Of a stretch of 64,000 nucleotides of DNA, positions 36,878 through 48,377 are shown piece by piece; the first letter of the stretch is position 1, and every line of letters starts with the position of its first letter. Location: assembly GCA_934229785.1 (NCBI GenBank), contig CAKQEA010000008.1, forward strand, positions 1 through 64,000. Direction: 5' to 3'. The notes beneath the pieces were generated by a model, which was given only the letters and a program-made list of their open reading frames with translations, did not search any database and was not told where the DNA came from. The DNA is from an uncultured Anaeroplasmataceae bacterium. Lineage in GTDB: Bacteria; Bacillota_I; Bacilli_A; Acholeplasmatales; Anaeroplasmataceae. Position numbers and translations under genes: made by a program.

Positions 36878-39800
36878 TTAATTTGAAGCTGAAGTAATTA
36901 AATTACCATCTTTATCGTAATAGCCATCATAAGTTGCTTTTACAGAAATAATATCTGTTGTCGTAATACCCCAAGAACCATTACCAGCATTATCGCCTTG
37001 ATCTACAATAAACTCAAGTTTAATAGTTTTAGGAACAATAGATGTAAATGGAATAAATGATCCCTCTTCATTACTACCAGGAGTTGTTGTCGTATCTAAT
37101 TGATTTGCCATATCAGTTCTAACTTTAACTTTATAGCCCTGTGGTAAATCAATATAGAAATAGAAATAACCTTTTGGTAATGTTTGAAGTTTAATTCTTA
37201 ATTCATACTTTATATATCCAGAAGCATTCTTTTCATTTGTTCTATTTAAATAACCAGAAATTTGAGCAGATGACTTATCACCAACAGCATTGTAAATGTT
37301 TTCAGAAATTGTCATATATAATGACTCTAAATTCAAACTCTCAGGAGCATATAAGACAACATCAAAATAAACAGTATTTGTAGCATCAATAATTGAGATA
37401 TGATAATATCTAACATTACCTTCTGCAAAATCTCCATTTAAAGCTGATTCACTAAATACCATATATGAAACAAACCAGAAATGATCTTCACGAGGATTAC
37501 CTATATAATCCATATATAATGATTGATTTTCATTAACCTTACCACATGATTCAGAAACATTAAATTCTTGATTATTATAAGTAAACTTAGCAGCATCAGA
37601 TTGAGTTGCCTCTAATGTTGAAAAATGATTAGTATATTGATAAATACTATTTGATAAATCTTCACCATTAAAATCAGTATCATATACTGCTTTCCACTCT
37701 CCAGTAGTATCATCTATCAATACTAGGAATACATATATTCTACCATTAGATACAAAAGGAACATATAATAGTCTACTACTATGATCAGATAAAATTTTAG
37801 AATCAGAAGCTGTTTGATTTTCACCATAATTCTTTAACTTATTTAAAGTTGTATATTGGTAAATTTGAGCATGCTCCTCAATACCAAATGTAGGACAATA
37901 GTAAGACAAATCAGAATCAGAAACTGTACCAATAGCATAGTAATCAGAAATGTTAGTTGCATCAGACTTATTATTATATAATATACTTCTACCCTTTATT
38001 TCAATATCACGATTTTCTGATTTAAACAAATCAGAATAAGTTAATTCACCAGAAGCTGGATTAGCTACAACAATTGACTTAGTTGGTACCATAACTGTTG
38101 CAGTATTACCTAACATAATTGAAGAATCAATAAATGTTAATCTATTTAATAAAGCATCTGTAGACAATAATTTAACAATATAAATTGCTGGGAATATGTA
38201 TTCTCTTGAATATTCACCATCACTCCAAATTCCACTTCTTGAGTATTTATATTCATATTTATAAACACCAGGAGCAAATTCATCACTTACTGAAACTGTT
38301 AAACCACGATAACTTTCAGTAATTGAAGTATTTTGGGCATTATCATTAACACTATAACTATAATCAACACCATCTAAAGTATAGAAATTAGCTAAATTAT
38401 ATTTAATTCTATATTCAGGTGAAACACCACGATTGAATGATAAAGCAATAAAATTACTACCATTTCTATATTTTAATGAAGATTTACCATTATCATTTAA
38501 TTGTGTATTACCATCAGCAAAGCTGTTTTTATATAAATTACTATCATCTTGACTTATACCATCTTTGTATACATTAGCATAAATTGAATCAACATCGAAA
38601 GCCTTCTCTTCTAATATATGCTTATAGATATTTTTAGTTCCTCCACTTTCTGATGTAATAGTATAAGTAATAGTATATGTCATTAAACCAGCATTTATAG
38701 TTTTATCAGCCGAAATATCAACTATTGCATTATCAGAATATACAAAATTATATAAGTAGAAATCTGATGAGCTATATTTTGTTAATTCTGAATAATTATA
38801 TGCTCTACCAAATAAAATCGTACTTGTTAGTTCATAATGTAAATCAGTTCCTTGGCCAACCTCTACAAATTTACCAACTCTATCTTCACCTTCATATTCA
38901 AAATTCTTAATTATAGCTTCAGTATTTTGAATTTTTTCAATTTCTTGTGACCTTGATGTACCAAAAGCACTCAATGTAAACGTCAATATACCACCTGGCA
39001 TAGAAGATTTAACATCTATAACAAGTTTACAATTTCCATTTTCAACAACACCATTATTAATTGTAGTATTGTCAATTTCCCATTGATCACAATTAATACC
39101 ATTATTAGTAATAGATAAATAATTAGAGAAATTAAATCCATTAGGCATACCACTAGTTTCGATATTTAATGTTACTTTTCCACCATTATAATTCAATTTT
39201 GTATTATCAGTATAATCAGTAGTATAACCTGTTATTTTAAACTCAACATTAGTAGGTACTAAAATAATGTCATAATTTTGAACTACTGAAGTATCTTCTG
39301 CAGTAACAGTAACTGCATTAGATAAAATGTAATTACCATTTGAATCAGCATTTCCAATAAAAGTAAAATTAATATTTGTCACATTTGAATTATTTGTCAA
39401 AAGACTAGCAGAATCTGCAATTCTATAATTTATTGCAACACTACTATTCTTTTTTAATATATCAGTAATATAAGTTTGTGGTAAATAATAAGTAATAGTG
39501 TTAGAAGTTATTTCATTAGTTCCAGCATACAAAATTACATCTGAAAAACTTAAATCTAATTCAAAGATTGCTGTTGAAATAGACTTCTTCAACTGCTTCA
39601 TCTCAGTTTTAAAAGCATAATTTACTGAATCTTTATTTGATACATCATAGCTTGTATCATTACTATTACCAGTCAAATCTCTCCAAGAGGTATTTTTAAC
39701 ATCATCTGTTAAAGAAATAATAGAATTTCCCCCAGATGTAGCATCATCTTTAGCTAAAATATTATAGTAAGGGTCCATTGATGATAAATCTAGATTATCT

Positions 39801-42800
39801 GGAATAAATGTACCATTTTGAATACCTTTACCAGAAGCTAACGCAAATATACCATATCCATCATCGACATAGTTTAAACCAATAGCTAATTTAAAGTTTT
39901 CAAAATATTCTGGTATTATATTTCCATTTTTATCAATATATTTACAAATTCCTGAATTTGTAACATAATCAGTTCCTATATTACTAATATCAGACAATTC
40001 TTTAGCTAAAATTGTGTCAGCTAAAGATAAATTCAAATTTAAGTGATAATAATAATCTGTTGCTAAATATCCTGATACAAGCCATTTTTTAAATTCATCA
40101 GACAACGTTGAAGTTTTATTTCCTGTTGCGTTCTCGACTGTTTCATAATCAATAATAATAGCATTAAATATTAAATAAGAATTATCAACACATCTATCAA
40201 CTAACCCATCTAACAATTCTTTTTTATCATTATCTGAAATAGATTTATCATTTTTATATTTTTCTATTGCTGAAACAATTATTTCATTAGAATATTTTCC
40301 TAATATTTTTATAAATTCATTATTAAATACTTGGTTTTGATAATCAGAAATTGTTTTTCCTGTATCAACATAATATTTTGTAACATTATCCTTAGTAATT
40401 CCACTTTGATCCGTTACTTCGATAAATTTATATGGATCAGTATTTGTTCCTGTACCTGTTCTAGTATAATATTTCTTATTAGTTGTAGTACCATTAAAGT
40501 AATCAAGTGTTGCAGGGGCATAGATTTTATAGTTACCATCAGAATCTTTACTATCACCAACTCCACCACGTAATGGTGTTAAGTAAGGAATTAAGTAATT
40601 TAAAGCATTATCAGAATTTTGTTCAAATTGCTTTTGAATATAATTTGTTTGAGATGCTGATGATGTTTCCAATCCATTTGAACCAATATCTAGATATAAG
40701 AAATATGCACCACCACTTGATCCTGAAAAACCACCTGATAATAAATATTCATATTTCAACTCTTCATCAGTTTCAATTTTATATTCAAAATAGAATATTG
40801 CATTTTTCATCGGAAGATTATTTGACATTAGGTCAAGAGCTTCTGATGTTGTTATTTTTCCATATAGTGGATTTTCATTTGTTTGATCATCCCTAGTTAA
40901 TCTATATAATGAGAAGTTTCCTCCATCACTTCCAGTATAAATAATAAACCTAAACACACCTTTTCTTGTAGGTTTAAACCAAATTCCGTTTGTAGGCAAC
41001 CATACGCCATCATATTTTTTACCCATATACCACACGTCATCATACTGAGCTGTTTTGGCTTTTCCTCCATCATCACCACCTTCAAATTTTTGTTGTAATC
41101 TTATGGTTGTGAATGATGTACTTTTATCTTCTAAACTAATAATTTGTTTAACTCTATCTGGCAATGAGTCATAAACATCTTTAGTCATTTTCTTTGAAGA
41201 TGATGGTTTCATATCTGCATTTGAACCTTCTCTAACAAAAAAACATCTAGGTGTATTTTTGTATGAATATTCCGTGTTAACATCAACTGGTTCGTCAGGC
41301 TCGTCTCCCCACGTAATTGTTTTATCAGTAATTTTATTTTGATTTCCTAATAGATAACCTATATTTTCACTAGAAATAGTTTCTTCCGCATTAGTTCCTT
41401 CATAATAACTTTTATCAAGTGTGTTTGGATTAATAGTTAGTGGAATTTTCGCCCCACTCGCTAATGTAGGATTAGTATTAGTACTATAATCAACATCAGG
41501 TAATTTAGCGGAAGCATTTGTTGATTGTTTATTTTCTAAAATTAATTCTAATCTTTTCTTTAATTGTGATGTATTAAAGTTTCCTCCATAGTTAGCTGTC
41601 ATTCCTGGTTCCCATGAATCATCAGCACCAGAGGTTAACGTTTCATCAAATAGCAAGAACATTAATTCACAAAATACATCTTTATTTGTGGCAGCAGCAT
41701 TAATTATTAATTCCTTTTTATTACTATTACTATTAACTAATTTTTTTAAGTATTCTTTCACAGTATTTGTTGAATCATATTTTAAATAATCTAGAACATC
41801 AAATGTTTCTGTTGTTGTGCCACTTCCAATAGTTATGGTTGTACCTATAGCTTTTGAAATAATAGTATCTATAAAATCAATATTATTTTTATCATTTATT
41901 GTTTTTAATGATTCAAATAAGGATTGTTTTACAATTTTTTCAAAATTTTCTTTATTAGTATCATTTAATAAATAGTTCTCAAAAATTGTATTAATAATTC
42001 TTCTTTCATGTTCAGTTGAATTATTTGATTCAATACTACATGCGCCATCAACACTTAATAAATCAGCTACTGAATAATCAATATAATGAGAAGTGTACAC
42101 TTTTGAACTATTGATATTAAAGAAATTTGCATAATTATTCCATGGTTCTTGATACATATATAATCCAGTTAATTGATTTGTATCCATCTCTTGTGTTGGT
42201 AAAGCAAAATAATATGTAATAGCATAGTTATCAATTATTGATTTCCATGTAGCATAAGAAATAGTTTCCTTGTATTCATTATTTCCATCATATAAAGTAA
42301 CTTCTTTACTCGTTGCACTACTAGAAGATCCATTATGATTAAATCTTCCTATGTATGCACCACTCTTAGTTGTTAAAGTGTTTTTACCAAAAACAATCTG
42401 CTGTCCCTCTTTAAGGTAAGTACCGCTTAAATCTGACACATATTTTTCTATAATTACTTTTCCATCAAATTGATTATTTCCTACACCATAATCATATAAA
42501 AAGACATTGGATTCATCATTAGATGTATATATTTTATTATTTTCACTATAATTATTAAAAATATCTCTATCTGTAGTAACAAATAATGATAAATAAAATT
42601 TATTAGCATTATTTTGAAAATTTAACTTATATGAACTGGCAATTGTTCCACTAACATAATTATTTTTAGGATAAATTGTCTGTCCACTTATTGAAAACAA
42701 ATTACCATTTTCATTGTATGGTCCAAAAAATATTGTACTTGCAGTAATAGTATCTGTCGCAGAATAATTAGCATAGAATCCGCTTTTACCGCTAGAACCT

Positions 42801-45800
42801 ATTTCCTCACCAGTATTAGACATCCATGTATTTTTATGTTCTGTTGCATGTTCAATAAATGTAACATTTTCCATTAAACTAGAAAAATAGTTTTTAAATG
42901 TTTCAGTTTTTCTTAACTTATTCCATAAATTAACTCTATTATCAATAGTAATCTTATCTGTAACATTTGTTGTATCTTTTTTTATACTAATACTACCATC
43001 ATTTGATAATATATCATCAAAGCTTGAAATACTATAATCTGAGTACTTATTATTTAATTCTGCAAATAGATTAATATCATTTGCAAATGCATTTAAATAA
43101 TTATCTATAACTGATGGATTATTATTTAAAATGATATTTCTAAATAACTCTAATTTATTAGCTTCAGTCAAGCTAGAATATGCTGAATAAAGAGAAACGT
43201 CTTCATTAGAATTATTAATTATTGTTTGATTTGCACTAGAGAATACATCATAAAGAGTACTATAAAAATTTTCATCATCAATACTTGTAAAAACATTTTT
43301 TAACAACTCATATCTTGCATACTTACTTGTATCATTAAAAAATGAACTGCCATCAGTAGTTGATAAATAACTAGCATAAGCTAATAACAAATCTTTTTTT
43401 GTTGTGCCTTTTACATTACCAATATAAGTGTTTAAATTATTAGATAAATTTTGATATACTTCACTTGAAGTGCTATCACTTAAAGTTGAAGCCAATACTT
43501 TAGCATAACCATTTGTAAACTCAATTAAGTCAGAATTAAAAATATCTTCTAAGTTATTTTTTTCCACCAAGTAAGTAATAATATCAGATCTAAAATCATT
43601 ATTTACAATTATTGAATTTACATTATTATCAGAAAAGATATATTCAATTAATTGCGATAATTCATTATTGTTTTTTTCATTTGTGTATTTTTCAACTAAT
43701 TCCTTTAATAATTTTGCTTCAGAATTAACAACCCATGTACCTACATTTAATGAAGAGTTAATATCAGTTTTATACTGAGTTTCATTAAGTTTCATATATG
43801 TATCATAGTAAACCTTAACATTACTTAAATCTGTAGCAAATAATGTTGCAGCATTACTATATGCCATATTTCTCCAACCAATTTTATCAAGTAAATAATC
43901 ATTAATCTTATTATAAACAACAAATTGGAAATAATTGCTTAGTAATTTATCAGATGCAATATTATTATTCAAAACTTCCAAATCTCCTTCTATTGCTCTT
44001 CTAAAATCAAATTTCTTATTAAAAATTCCAATATATACCTTACCATCAATTGTTTCCGTAGTCGTTGTAAGTGGAGAATATGTTATATTATTTCCCATAT
44101 ACTTTGAAAAAACATCAATTCCAGCTTCAGTAGTATGGTATGATGAATACATATATTTAACATTATTTTTTACTTCATCTGAAGTTGACGCTGCAGAATA
44201 ACCACTTTCATTTCCCTCAATAGGAATTTGATCATTAAAGCTAATTAAATATCGAATATTAACATTTTTAGCGTTTTCTTTATCAGCAAAATTTACCAAT
44301 GAAAATATTGAACCGGTCCAATACTCTCGCTTTGTTGAAAGTTCTATATTGGTTCTTGCAAAAATTGGAGAAGCTGTGTTACTAACTTTAGAGCACTTAG
44401 CAAGTAATCCCCAAATTTGAATATCAGAAATATTACCATTTAGTTTTGTATATACATTATTAACAGTTCTTATCTCTAAATTATTAATATTTTCATCAGT
44501 AAAATCAATTAAATCACCATAATTAGCACGAAATGAAGTCGCATCTCTATATGCATTTTGCCCTTTATCTAATTGGTAAACATTACCATAATTAATCGAA
44601 TTTGAAATATTTACTTTGTTAGAATTGCTAACATCACTATCAAACTTTGAAAAATATACAACACCAAATATACCAGCTGCAGATTCAGAACCATATATAT
44701 TACCATAATTAACAACATTTATTACATTACATAATCCCATAGTAAGTATTCCAGCTGCTTTACAAGCTGGTTCCATTTCTGATGATGTAATGTTTGTACC
44801 ATTAGAATATGCAAATACAGAACCATAATTAATTGTAAATGAAATAATTTGTTGTGCATGAGCGTTTCCACCTGAATAGTCAGAAACTGAGCCATCACTA
44901 TTTATCATTCTATCATTTCTAACAGATATTCCAGCTGCATTAATATTTTTTGATTCAGGAAGGATACTATCTGCACTTGGGGTGTGTTTTTTATCACTTG
45001 TATCATTATATGCATTTTTTTCTTGACCATATAAATTAATTGCTTTAATAATACCATTATTAGCGCTATTTAGAATGTATGATTGACTTCCAATATTATA
45101 AATAGAAAATCCACCAACATTTATTTCATTTGCTAATGAGGTAATGTAATTTGCACCAGTTAATTTACCAAGATTAAAAGTATTATTAATTACTGACTTA
45201 TTACTAAATACAATTCCAGAAATCGCAATACTACCAACTATAGTATTTGTAGGACGATTTCCTATCTCATAATCTTCAGCAATTACAGTATTTCCATATT
45301 TTGTATTACTTGCTTCATTAAACACTGGTACAGGATTAAAAGATATTTTAGAATATGCCACACTATTTGTAACTAAAATGTCTCCTTTATTAATAACATT
45401 ATCAAAGGCTGCAACTGCAGTAGAGTCGTAACTATCGCTTAATGGATTAAATTTATTTAATTCACTTTGAGTATAATTATGATTGTTTGAATAACAAATT
45501 CCTGAAAAATAAACATTACCAGTAATAGTAACATCACTATCTAATGTCATATTTCCTCCATTATAAATATCATATAATGTAGAATTAGCACCAACATTAT
45601 CTATAATACCAACAGAAATAATATTTGCCGTAATATTTTGCAAAGTTGTTGTAGTTGTACCACTAGTTTTTGCTTTCAAGAATGTAATATTTCCTTCATT
45701 TTTTCCTGATTTAATTGAAATATTATCACCTAATGCAACAGCTGAATATTTCAATGTATTACCTGAAGTAATTTCTTTTGTATTAGTATAATTAATATTT

Positions 45801-48364
45801 CTCAAATTATAAATTGTATTAACATCAACATTATTAACTTCTGTTGACCCAATAGAATTTAAACATGCTGCATAAGTTTCAGCGTTTGATAAATCAATAT
45901 CAAAATCATTAAGCTTCTTTATACTTCTTTTATTACTATTTCCATATACGTTATTATTATTTAAGTTATAAATATTAGAAACATTAGACTTTATACCATT
46001 TGAAGAAACAATGTTTAAAACAGATGTGTAAACTAATTTATTAGTTGTAGCTAAAACTTTAACATCCGCTCTATTTGTTAAAGATGATGCATAAAATAAA
46101 GTATTACCATTTTTATTTTTAAATTGAGATGGTGAAATATTAGTATTATTAACTAGTTGACTCCTTACATCGGCATTCATAACACCTGCAATCATAGTTA
46201 AATCATTGGTATTAGAGCCATACAATAATACATTACCTTGATTTACTAGCATTTGAATTTGTTCGGTTTGACCTAAATATCTACCAATTACACCAGCGAC
46301 ATACAAAACAGAATAAACTGTTGCATCATAAGTAGTCTCTGTACCAGATGAAGTCACATCTGCAATAGTAATTGTTCCAAGATTTTCAAGCTGTTGTGAC
46401 TTTTTATTGTCTTTAGAAGTTGTGTAACCAGCTCCAATAACACCACCAACAGCATAAATAGCATTACTACTACCTAAACCTGTTGTTATATTGATGCTAT
46501 TCAAGCAGGTATCAACGTATCCTAGAGAATCTTCAATATAACCTACAACACCACCAACAGCAATACCACCCATATAGGATGTATTACTAGTATAATTTGT
46601 GTTTTTAGATAAATCAAATGAACCAGTAGTTGTAGAATTAGATATTCCACCTTCACCACCTAATATACCTGCAACACCACCTAAATAATATTCACCAATA
46701 TTAACTGTTGAATCTAAAGTGACATTAAATTTAACATTGACATTATCAATTATGCCACCTTCAGAATAACCACAAACAGCACCAATTGCCTTTACATTAT
46801 TGCTTGCATCTACTGTTGATAAATTTGTATTTGTTACTATATTTATTTTACTTACAGAACCTATTAAATAAGGGAATAAACCATAAGCATCAACACCTGA
46901 TACAATATGTTTTCTTTCTGGATTAGCAATATCAACATTATAAATAGTATAATTATCTGCGCTACCATTAACAAATGTAACAGAACCATCTTTTTTATCG
47001 TCACCAACAAATGTTGCACCAAAACCACTCTTATAAGAATATGATTTAGCTGGAATACCATCTAAATTTAAATCTGAAATTAGCTTATAAGTAATAGCAT
47101 TTGAAGCGAAATAGTTATTACCATTCATAGCTTCAAACATAAACAAGAAATCAGCTACATTACTAATTTCTATTGTATATACCCCATCAGCAAAAACAGC
47201 TGCATTTTTAAATCCTCTATGAATAGGTGTTTCATTAGAATAATAATCTGATATCTCATTCATACCATCTGTTAAAGAAGTTTTAATAGTCCAACCAAGC
47301 TCTTTAAATTTTGAATTTAAATCGTTAATACTCTTAACCATTGTTCCATAATAAGCTGTACCACTCTTAGTCATTCCGCCTAAATCTGAAACATAAATAA
47401 GATTATAGGTACCATTAGTTGTTTGTGTTGAAGTAGAATCAATACTTGTATTATAAAAATAGCAATTTTCAATTGTTCCGCTATTAGTTATAGCAATATC
47501 AGCAAATTCAATAACATCAGTTAGTGTATAGTTGTACAAGCTATTTGTTGTAAGATATGAATTTTTAATAGTTCCACTATTATTTACGCACAAACCAGCA
47601 ATTCGATATCCACCTGCAGCAGTAATACCACACTCATCTAATAATGTCGTTGATAAACATTTTATAAAAACATTTTCTACAGTACCAGCATTTGAGCCAA
47701 CGATGTAGCTTACACCACCATTATTAACAATTTCATCAGAAACTGCAGCTATTGTAACTATAGGATCAATCAAACCGAAATTTGACACATTAGAATTTGA
47801 TGCAATACTCGAAAACATAGCAAAATATTTCATATTTGCATATGCATTAACATTAGCACTTGTAATATTAATCATTTCAAGATTTTTAATCTCATAACCA
47901 TTGCCATCAAAACTACCAGTAAAAGGAGCATTAGTCTTCCATCCAATAGGAATAAAATCATTAGCTTTATAATCATCAAAATCTATATTACATAAAAGCT
48001 TATAGTTATAACTTAAGAATTTATCATTTAAAGAACATAAATATGAAAATCTATACAATTCCTCAGCAGTTGATATAGTTAATATTTTATCTGAATAATT
48101 AAAATCAGTAGTTTCACCAGAAACATCAGAATCATTAATTGAACTAATTGATTTATAGTTATTATTTTTAGTCTCGTTAGATTTAGAAATATAGGCTTGT
48201 CCACCATTATATGATTTATAATCAACCAAAACTCTATCATTTGTTGGTTTTTTATTTATCGAATTAAAAACAAAAAATAAAGAGACAAAAATTATTGCAC
48301 TTACGGCAATAACTATGCTAGAAATTGTTATTATTTTTCTTCTGCTAATCTTATTTTTTTTCAT
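36878..48364 (-). CDS. Giant (3828-residue) anchored surface protein with GLUG-type beta-helix repeats
   Basis: The protein starts with a Lys/Arg-rich N-terminus and one hydrophobic helix (residues about 12-35) without a clear cleavage site, so it may stay anchored by its N-terminus. Residues about 95-1400 carry GLUG-like repeats: ISTAEELYRFS, FTGSFDGNGYEIKNL, and many GGV.G.......I.N. A helical stretch (about 1550-1900) and a long beta-type part follow. There is no LPXTG signal, SLH domain, C-terminal helix or enzyme motif that I can see. Asn, Ser, Thr and Tyr dominate. The reading frame has no break over 11.5 kb. It is the last gene of the c-di-GMP riboswitch operon, 13 nt after the previous gene with TAGGAGGAA. 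A c-di-GMP-induced adhesin or matrix scaffold is the likely role. Confidence 0.8.
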   Translation of the reverse strand: MKKNKISRRKIITISSIVIAVSAIIFVSLFFVFNSINKKPTNDRVLVDYKSYNGGQAYISKSNETKNNNYKSISSINDSDVSGETTDFNYSDKILTISTAEELYRFSYLCSLNDKFLSYNYKLLCNIDFDDYKANDFIPIGWKTNAPFTGSFDGNGYEIKNLEMINITSANVNAYANMKYFAMFSSIASNSNVSNFGLIDPIVTIAAVSDEIVNNGGVSYIVGSNAGTVENVFIKCLSTTLLDECGITAAGGYRIAGLCVNNSGTIKNSYLTTNSLYNYTLTDVIEFADIAITNSGTIENCYFYNTSIDSTSTQTTNGTYNLIYVSDLGGMTKSGTAYYGTMVKSINDLNSKFKELGWTIKTSLTDGMNEISDYYSNETPIHRGFKNAAVFADGVYTIEISNVADFLFMFEAMNGNNYFASNAITYKLISDLNLDGIPAKSYSYKSGFGATFVGDDKKDGSVTFVNGSADNYTIYNVDIANPERKHIVSGVDAYGLFPYLIGSVSKINIVTNTNLSTVDASNNVKAIGAVCGYSEGGIIDNVNVKFNVTLDSTVNIGEYYLGGVAGILGGEGGISNSTTTGSFDLSKNTNYTSNTSYMGGIAVGGVVGYIEDSLGYVDTCLNSINITTGLGSSNAIYAVGGVIGAGYTTSKDNKKSQQLENLGTITIADVTSSGTETTYDATVYSVLYVAGVIGRYLGQTEQIQMLVNQGNVLLYGSNTNDLTMIAGVMNADVRSQLVNNTNISPSQFKNKNGNTLFYASSLTNRADVKVLATTNKLVYTSVLNIVSSNGIKSNVSNIYNLNNNNVYGNSNKRSIKKLNDFDIDLSNAETYAACLNSIGSTEVNNVDVNTIYNLRNINYTNTKEITSGNTLKYSAVALGDNISIKSGKNEGNITFLKAKTSGTTTTTLQNITANIISVGIIDNVGANSTLYDIYNGGNMTLDSDVTITGNVYFSGICYSNNHNYTQSELNKFNPLSDSYDSTAVAAFDNVINKGDILVTNSVAYSKISFNPVPVFNEASNTKYGNTVIAEDYEIGNRPTNTIVGSIAISGIVFSNKSVINNTFNLGKLTGANYITSLANEINVGGFSIYNIGSQSYILNSANNGIIKAINLYGQEKNAYNDTSDKKHTPSADSILPESKNINAAGISVRNDRMINSDGSVSDYSGGNAHAQQIISFTINYGSVFAYSNGTNITSSEMEPACKAAGILTMGLCNVINVVNYGNIYGSESAAGIFGVVYFSKFDSDVSNSNKVNISNSINYGNVYQLDKGQNAYRDATSFRANYGDLIDFTDENINNLEIRTVNNVYTKLNGNISDIQIWGLLAKCSKVSNTASPIFARTNIELSTKREYWTGSIFSLVNFADKENAKNVNIRYLISFNDQIPIEGNESGYSAASTSDEVKNNVKYMYSSYHTTEAGIDVFSKYMGNNITYSPLTTTTETIDGKVYIGIFNKKFDFRRAIEGDLEVLNNNIASDKLLSNYFQFVVYNKINDYLLDKIGWRNMAYSNAATLFATDLSNVKVYYDTYMKLNETQYKTDINSSLNVGTWVVNSEAKLLKELVEKYTNEKNNNELSQLIEYIFSDNNVNSIIVNNDFRSDIITYLVEKNNLEDIFNSDLIEFTNGYAKVLASTLSDSTSSEVYQNLSNNLNTYIGNVKGTTKKDLLLAYASYLSTTDGSSFFNDTSKYARYELLKNVFTSIDDENFYSTLYDVFSSANQTIINNSNEDVSLYSAYSSLTEANKLELFRNIILNNNPSVIDNYLNAFANDINLFAELNNKYSDYSISSFDDILSNDGSISIKKDTTNVTDKITIDNRVNLWNKLRKTETFKNYFSSLMENVTFIEHATEHKNTWMSNTGEEIGSSGKSGFYANYSATDTITASTIFFGPYNENGNLFSISGQTIYPKNNYVSGTIASSYKLNFQNNANKFYLSLFVTTDRDIFNNYSENNKIYTSNDESNVFLYDYGVGNNQFDGKVIIEKYVSDLSGTYLKEGQQIVFGKNTLTTKSGAYIGRFNHNGSSSSATSKEVTLYDGNNEYKETISYATWKSIIDNYAITYYFALPTQEMDTNQLTGLYMYQEPWNNYANFFNINSSKVYTSHYIDYSVADLLSVDGACSIESNNSTEHERRIINTIFENYLLNDTNKENFEKIVKQSLFESLKTINDKNNIDFIDTIISKAIGTTITIGSGTTTETFDVLDYLKYDSTNTVKEYLKKLVNSNSNKKELIINAAATNKDVFCELMFLLFDETLTSGADDSWEPGMTANYGGNFNTSQLKKRLELILENKQSTNASAKLPDVDYSTNTNPTLASGAKIPLTINPNTLDKSYYEGTNAEETISSENIGYLLGNQNKITDKTITWGDEPDEPVDVNTEYSYKNTPRCFFVREGSNADMKPSSSKKMTKDVYDSLPDRVKQIISLEDKSTSFTTIRLQQKFEGGDDGGKAKTAQYDDVWYMGKKYDGVWLPTNGIWFKPTRKGVFRFIIYTGSDGGNFSLYRLTRDDQTNENPLYGKITTSEALDLMSNNLPMKNAIFYFEYKIETDEELKYEYLLSGGFSGSSGGAYFLYLDIGSNGLETSSASQTNYIQKQFEQNSDNALNYLIPYLTPLRGGVGDSKDSDGNYKIYAPATLDYFNGTTTNKKYYTRTGTGTNTDPYKFIEVTDQSGITKDNVTKYYVDTGKTISDYQNQVFNNEFIKILGKYSNEIIVSAIEKYKNDKSISDNDKKELLDGLVDRCVDNSYLIFNAIIIDYETVENATGNKTSTLSDEFKKWLVSGYLATDYYYHLNLNLSLADTILAKELSDISNIGTDYVTNSGICKYIDKNGNIIPEYFENFKLAIGLNYVDDGYGIFALASGKGIQNGTFIPDNLDLSSMDPYYNILAKDDATSGGNSIISLTDDVKNTSWRDLTGNSNDTSYDVSNKDSVNYAFKTEMKQLKKSISTAIFELDLSFSDVILYAGTNEITSNTITYYLPQTYITDILKKNSSVAINYRIADSASLLTNNSNVTNINFTFIGNADSNGNYILSNAVTVTAEDTSVVQNYDIILVPTNVEFKITGYTTDYTDNTKLNYNGGKVTLNIETSGMPNGFNFSNYLSITNNGINCDQWEIDNTTINNGVVENGNCKLVIDVKSSMPGGILTFTLSAFGTSRSQEIEKIQNTEAIIKNFEYEGEDRVGKFVEVGQGTDLHYELTSTILFGRAYNYSELTKYSSSDFYLYNFVYSDNAIVDISADKTINAGLMTYTITYTITSESGGTKNIYKHILEEKAFDVDSIYANVYKDGISQDDSNLYKNSFADGNTQLNDNGKSSLKYRNGSNFIALSFNRGVSPEYRIKYNLANFYTLDGVDYSYSVNDNAQNTSITESYRGLTVSVSDEFAPGVYKYEYKYSRSGIWSDGEYSREYIFPAIYIVKLLSTDALLNRLTFIDSSIMLGNTATVMVPTKSIVVANPASGELTYSDLFKSENRDIEIKGRSILYNNKSDATNISDYYAIGTVSDSDLSYYCPTFGIEEHAQIYQYTTLNKLKNYGENQTASDSKILSDHSSRLLYVPFVSNGRIYVFLVLIDDTTGEWKAVYDTDFNGEDLSNSIYQYTNHFSTLEATQSDAAKFTYNNQEFNVSESCGKVNENQSLYMDYIGNPREDHFWFVSYMVFSESALNGDFAEGNVRYYHISIIDATNTVYFDVVLYAPESLNLESLYMTISENIYNAVGDKSSAQISGYLNRTNEKNASGYIKYELRIKLQTLPKGYFYFYIDLPQGYKVKVRTDMANQLDTTTTPGSNEEGSFIPFTSIVPKTIKLEFIVDQGDNAGNGSWGITTTDIISVKATYDGYYDKDGNLITSASN

Positions 48365-48377
48365 AGGTAATTTCCTC

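Noticed and set aside
36878-36960. Sortase or membrane anchor at the C-terminus of the giant protein
   Set aside because: The last 30 residues have no LPXTG-like motif, hydrophobic stretch or basic tail.
40507-40896. Plus-strand frame of 129 codons opposite the giant surface gene
   Set aside because: Rich in His, Ile and Leu from reading AT-rich antisense; the minus-strand frame is open for 11.5 kb and has a coupled start.
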